From Pedobacter sp. MC2016-05 (GTDB taxonomy: Bacteria; Bacteroidota; Bacteroidia; Sphingobacteriales; Sphingobacteriaceae): 64,000 nucleotides of DNA. Shown here piece by piece: positions 61,325-64,000 of the stretch. The DNA lies in assembly GCF_026239735.1 (NCBI RefSeq), contig NZ_JAPIVT010000004.1, positions 222,752 through 286,751 on the forward strand. Reading direction: 5' to 3'. Position 1 is the stretch's first letter; every line of letters begins with the position of its first letter. The notes beneath the pieces are model-generated. The model ran no database searches, was not told the origin of the DNA, and saw nothing but the letters and a program-made list of their open reading frames with translations. Both the position numbers and the translations under genes were made by a program.

Positions 61325-61622
61325 TGAGATACTACAATGAACAGCCTTTCCAGGATGCAGGTTTTGGCTAAAGCCTGAAATGTATATCTTGTGTTTTGTT
61401 GGTTGAAACGAACGGAAAATAATGGAATGCTACACATACTTTCATTTATGTAAGACTAATCATTTGTTTTAAAAACACTCGCTATTTATTACCGTTCGGC
61501 TTTAGCCAACAGAATCTAAATTCTGCTCCAAACCATTCAAATACTAAGTTGCTAGTTTCATTTACTATTTTGGCACTTTGTAAGTCAAGTTTTAAGCAGA
61601 GGTTTATGAAAATATTTATTTT

Positions 61623-63221
61623 ATGAAAAAGATAATCTTCATACTATTCAACTTAATAATTGGTGTTTGTACCGCTAATGCTCAAGAAGGCATTGACTTT
61701 TCCCGCCAGTATAGTGCCGGCAGAAAATTACTCATCTGTGTTGACAGTTCAGCCAGAAATATCTATTACGATAATAAATTTCCCAATCAACCCAACACAT
61801 CCTTTAGCTACTTACCCGAAGTAAATAAGGTAAGTATCCAGATTTATTTTAAAAAAACAGACAATATAGACCAGTATCGATATACCATTTTAGCTGATAA
61901 TAAGCCAATATTAGTAAATCAATCTTTCGACAAATCTCAATTAAAAGATTACGATGCGGGGGATCAGGAAATTTTCAGTTTTACACGACTTGGCATTTTT
62001 TCTGTGAAAGGAAAGGTAATCACAACATTACTCTATAGTATCGAAAAACCTTTGGATGTCTATAAATCTGTATTTTATGGTAAAGTAATACCTAAAGCAG
62101 AAATGAAATTCTTTTCAAAAAGGGTTGAATTTGAACACGGGTCAGGCTATGAAACCAATATTAAAGAAAGAACAAACTTTATTTTTGGCAAAAAAGATTT
62201 AGGATTAACAGTTATAAAAAACAAATCAGATGAAGATTATCTTTATTACACCTCTATCAGCGATAAACAAACAAACAAAATTGTTTTTAGTTCCAACGCT
62301 TGGGAGTATGGCCACTTTATCGAAGGGGAAGGTGAATTTTCTCCGTACGTAAAAATAAATAAAGACGTTTTCAAAAAATCGGGAGAATATGAAATAATTA
62401 TTCAGCCACTTATTAAGTGGAATCTTCCTATGAAGGAAAAAGAAAAATTTATAACTAAACATAAGATTTCTATAAACTTTGAAGAAGAGAAATTTTTCTC
62501 TACCAAACAACTCATTACTTCCGGTTTATTATTTCCGTTAATAGCCGGTGCAATAACAGGCGGTTTAGCAGTTTACTTCAAAAACCAGCAAATCAAGAAA
62601 AAAGTTGCAGCAGAAGCCAAACAAAAAGAAATCGCCCAACTCCAGCTCAACTCTGTTCGCTCTCAACTTAATCCACATTTCTTATTCAATGCCTTGGCTG
62701 GAATCCAAAACCTGATGAACAAAAACGAGATTGATAACGCTAATCGTTATCTAAGCAAATTTGCCCGCCTTACCCGAAATGTTTTGGATAGCAAAGAACT
62801 CATCAGCTTAATTGAAGAAAAAAAACTTTTGGATGATTACCTACAAATGGAACAGTTGCGATTCGGGTTTCGGTATAAGATTAATGCTTCAGCAGATTTA
62901 GACACCGAGAATATCGAAATACCAGCAATGTTATTACAACCATTTGTAGAAAATACAGTTAAACATGGTATTGCCGAAAAGGGAAATGATGGTGAAATTG
63001 CCATTAGTTTTGAGAAGCAAGTTTCAAATTTAGTTCTTAAAATAACAGACAATGGCAGCGGTTTTGATACCGCTCAAACATATGATGGCTTAGGCTTGGC
63101 TTTAAGCAAAAATCGGATATCTTTACTGAACACAGTTTACAAAGACACCCCTTTCATTTTAAACATTCAATCTGATACAAACGGAACGATGATTACAATT
63201 ACTTTATCACAATGGTTATAA
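61623..63221 (+). CDS. LytS-type sensor histidine kinase
   Basis: 532 residues. Signal peptide (MKKIIFILFNLIIGVCTANA), a periplasmic region to about 295, one transmembrane helix (LITSGLLFPLIAGAITGGLAVYF), a short coiled coil and a His-kinase internal region (PF06580): QLNSVRSQLNPHFLFNALAGIQNLM with phospho-acceptor His352, then ATPase N box PAMLLQPFVENTVKHG and ITDNGSGFD. The periplasmic part has no recognised ligand domain. Stop and next ATG abut, so it forms an operon with the LytTR regulator. Confidence 0.93.
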   Translation: MKKIIFILFNLIIGVCTANAQEGIDFSRQYSAGRKLLICVDSSARNIYYDNKFPNQPNTSFSYLPEVNKVSIQIYFKKTDNIDQYRYTILADNKPILVNQSFDKSQLKDYDAGDQEIFSFTRLGIFSVKGKVITTLLYSIEKPLDVYKSVFYGKVIPKAEMKFFSKRVEFEHGSGYETNIKERTNFIFGKKDLGLTVIKNKSDEDYLYYTSISDKQTNKIVFSSNAWEYGHFIEGEGEFSPYVKINKDVFKKSGEYEIIIQPLIKWNLPMKEKEKFITKHKISINFEEEKFFSTKQLITSGLLFPLIAGAITGGLAVYFKNQQIKKKVAAEAKQKEIAQLQLNSVRSQLNPHFLFNALAGIQNLMNKNEIDNANRYLSKFARLTRNVLDSKELISLIEEKKLLDDYLQMEQLRFGFRYKINASADLDTENIEIPAMLLQPFVENTVKHGIAEKGNDGEIAISFEKQVSNLVLKITDNGSGFDTAQTYDGLGLALSKNRISLLNTVYKDTPFILNIQSDTNGTMITITLSQWL

Positions 63222-63965
63222 ATGAGGGCGATTTTAGTAGATGATGAACTGGCAAATTTAGAGAACCTACAGGTTTTGCTGAGTAAGAATTGTCCCGATG
63301 TTAAGGTTGTGGCCACTGCTAATAATATCGATGACGCTTTTGAAAAAATTAATCTTCATCGCCCTGATTTACTTTTTCTCGATATCCAAATGGGTAAAAC
63401 CACCGGTTTTGATTTGTTAAACCAGCTTGGTGATAAAACCTTTGAAGTCATTTTTGTTACGGCTTATGATAATTATGGGATTCAGGCGGTAAAATTTGCC
63501 GCCCTGGATTATCTGCTCAAGCCAGTAGACCCTGATGAATTAGTGGCTGCGGTTTCAAAAGCAGAAAACCGAATTGCAAATAAAATGAGTGGAGAGCAAC
63601 TCAATTTTTTGCTCAATCAAATTAAACGTAGCGAACCTGCTGTTCCTAAAATTGCATTGCCACAACAGCACGAAATCCGTTATGTTTCTGTTGATGATAT
63701 TGTACGTTGCGTTGCAGATAATACCTACACTTTTTTTCATTTATCAAGTAGTGAGAAAATTTTAATCTCAAAACCACTAAAAGAATATTCTGATTTATTA
63801 AAACCACAAGGTTTTGTGAGGTCGCACCAAAGCCATTTAGTGAACCCTAAATTTGTAAAAAGCTGGCTGAAAGAAGATGGTGGAACTTTATTGATGAACA
63901 ACGGCGATAAAATTCCGGTTTCGAAACCGAACAGAGAAATCGTAAAAGCTATTTTAGGGAAATAA
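63222..63965 (+). CDS. LytTR-family response regulator
   Basis: 247 residues. Receiver domain with acidic pair DDE (7-9) and phospho-acceptor Asp54 in DLLFLDIQMGKTTGFDLL, signalling Thr in FVTAYDNYGIQAVKFAALDYLLKPVD; LytTR DNA-binding domain from about 145 (HEIRYVSVDDIVRCVADNTYTFFHL; FVRSHQSHLVNPKFVKSWLKEDGGTLLMNNGDKIPVSK). It follows the kinase gene with no gap. Its target genes are not evident in the last bases of the window. Confidence 0.95.
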   Translation: MRAILVDDELANLENLQVLLSKNCPDVKVVATANNIDDAFEKINLHRPDLLFLDIQMGKTTGFDLLNQLGDKTFEVIFVTAYDNYGIQAVKFAALDYLLKPVDPDELVAAVSKAENRIANKMSGEQLNFLLNQIKRSEPAVPKIALPQQHEIRYVSVDDIVRCVADNTYTFFHLSSSEKILISKPLKEYSDLLKPQGFVRSHQSHLVNPKFVKSWLKEDGGTLLMNNGDKIPVSKPNREIVKAILGK

Positions 63966-64000
63966 GCTAGCGCAAATTATATTTCGGGAGGTGAGGACAT

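Larger units (their letters stand above)
61059..61622. other. intergenic region with several repeats, no gene
   Basis: Upstream of both fumC (minus) and the sensor kinase (plus). Contains a minus-strand copy of the AAAGATTGTAG repeat (61166-61195), a large inverted repeat at 61204-61265 and the TCGCTGC repeat at 61290-61324. No supportable coding frame. Confidence 0.65.

Overview
This window comes from the chromosome of a Bacteroidota bacterium, most likely family Sphingobacteriaceae (Pedobacter-like). The evidence is the moderate-to-low GC content, many secreted proteins and lipoproteins (lipobox Cys followed by polar residues), Bacteroidota-type -7 promoter boxes (TAnnTTTG) close to starts, and typical families: DUF1800, DUF1080, TonB-type barrel with a carboxypeptidase-like plug, LytS/LytTR pair, M13 peptidase, tail-specific protease, and a pdhA-pdhC pair without pdhB. 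Most of it is ordinary core and near-core gene content. I see no prophage, insertion-sequence transposase, CRISPR array, rRNA or tRNA.

Layout. 1-10.3 kb: partial DUF1800, aat, DUF1080, a SNF2 helicase, a Qnr-like pentapeptide protein, a GH3 enzyme, oxyR with a candidate self-operator, and GDP-fucose synthase. 10.3-12.8 kb: a rightward set of trmB, an alkyltransferase-like protein lacking the active Cys, an AhpD-like protein, a broken four-helix-bundle gene and tag, with 7-bp-periodic repeats between them. 12.8-24 kb: secreted proteins, polA, UPF0173 hydrolase, YbaB/EbfC, serine hydrolase, cupin, and pdhC/pdhA. 24-33 kb: a 0.97-kb intergenic region made of dispersed repeats, then NlpC/P60, CapA, M13 peptidase, SPFH protein and tail-specific protease. 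33-38 kb: a cyanophycin module with cphA on one strand and cphB, an isoaspartyl peptidase and a TPR protein on the other. 38-46 kb: a ferritin-like protein, a ceramidase-like membrane protein, two pseudogenes (a small secreted protein and an NtrC-type regulator), ThuA, LMW phosphatase, and a YtxH/holin-like/AI-2E membrane cassette. 46-64 kb: enoyl-CoA hydratase plus a stand-alone B12-binding protein, glnS, amidase, an M49-like peptidase, an outer-membrane barrel, higBA, aspS, S1/P1 nuclease, fumC and a LytS/LytTR two-component pair.

How genes work together. The clearest functional unit is the cyanophycin module: CphA would build the Asp-Arg polymer, CphB would cut it to beta-Asp-Arg, and the isoaspartyl peptidase would free Asp and Arg. 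pdhA and pdhC give E1-alpha and E2 of pyruvate dehydrogenase, with the E1-beta gene elsewhere. The oxyR regulator lies beside a perfect 12-bp inverted repeat that brackets its own promoter. The less explained signal is in intergenic DNA: several families of small inverted or 7-bp-periodic repeats recur across the window, some doubling as terminators and some flanking the four-helix-bundle pseudogene. The strongest discovery leads are these heptad repeats, the orphan palindrome near 24.5 kb, the oxyR operator, the cyanophycin module with its intergenic inverted repeat, and the ceramidase-like membrane protein.
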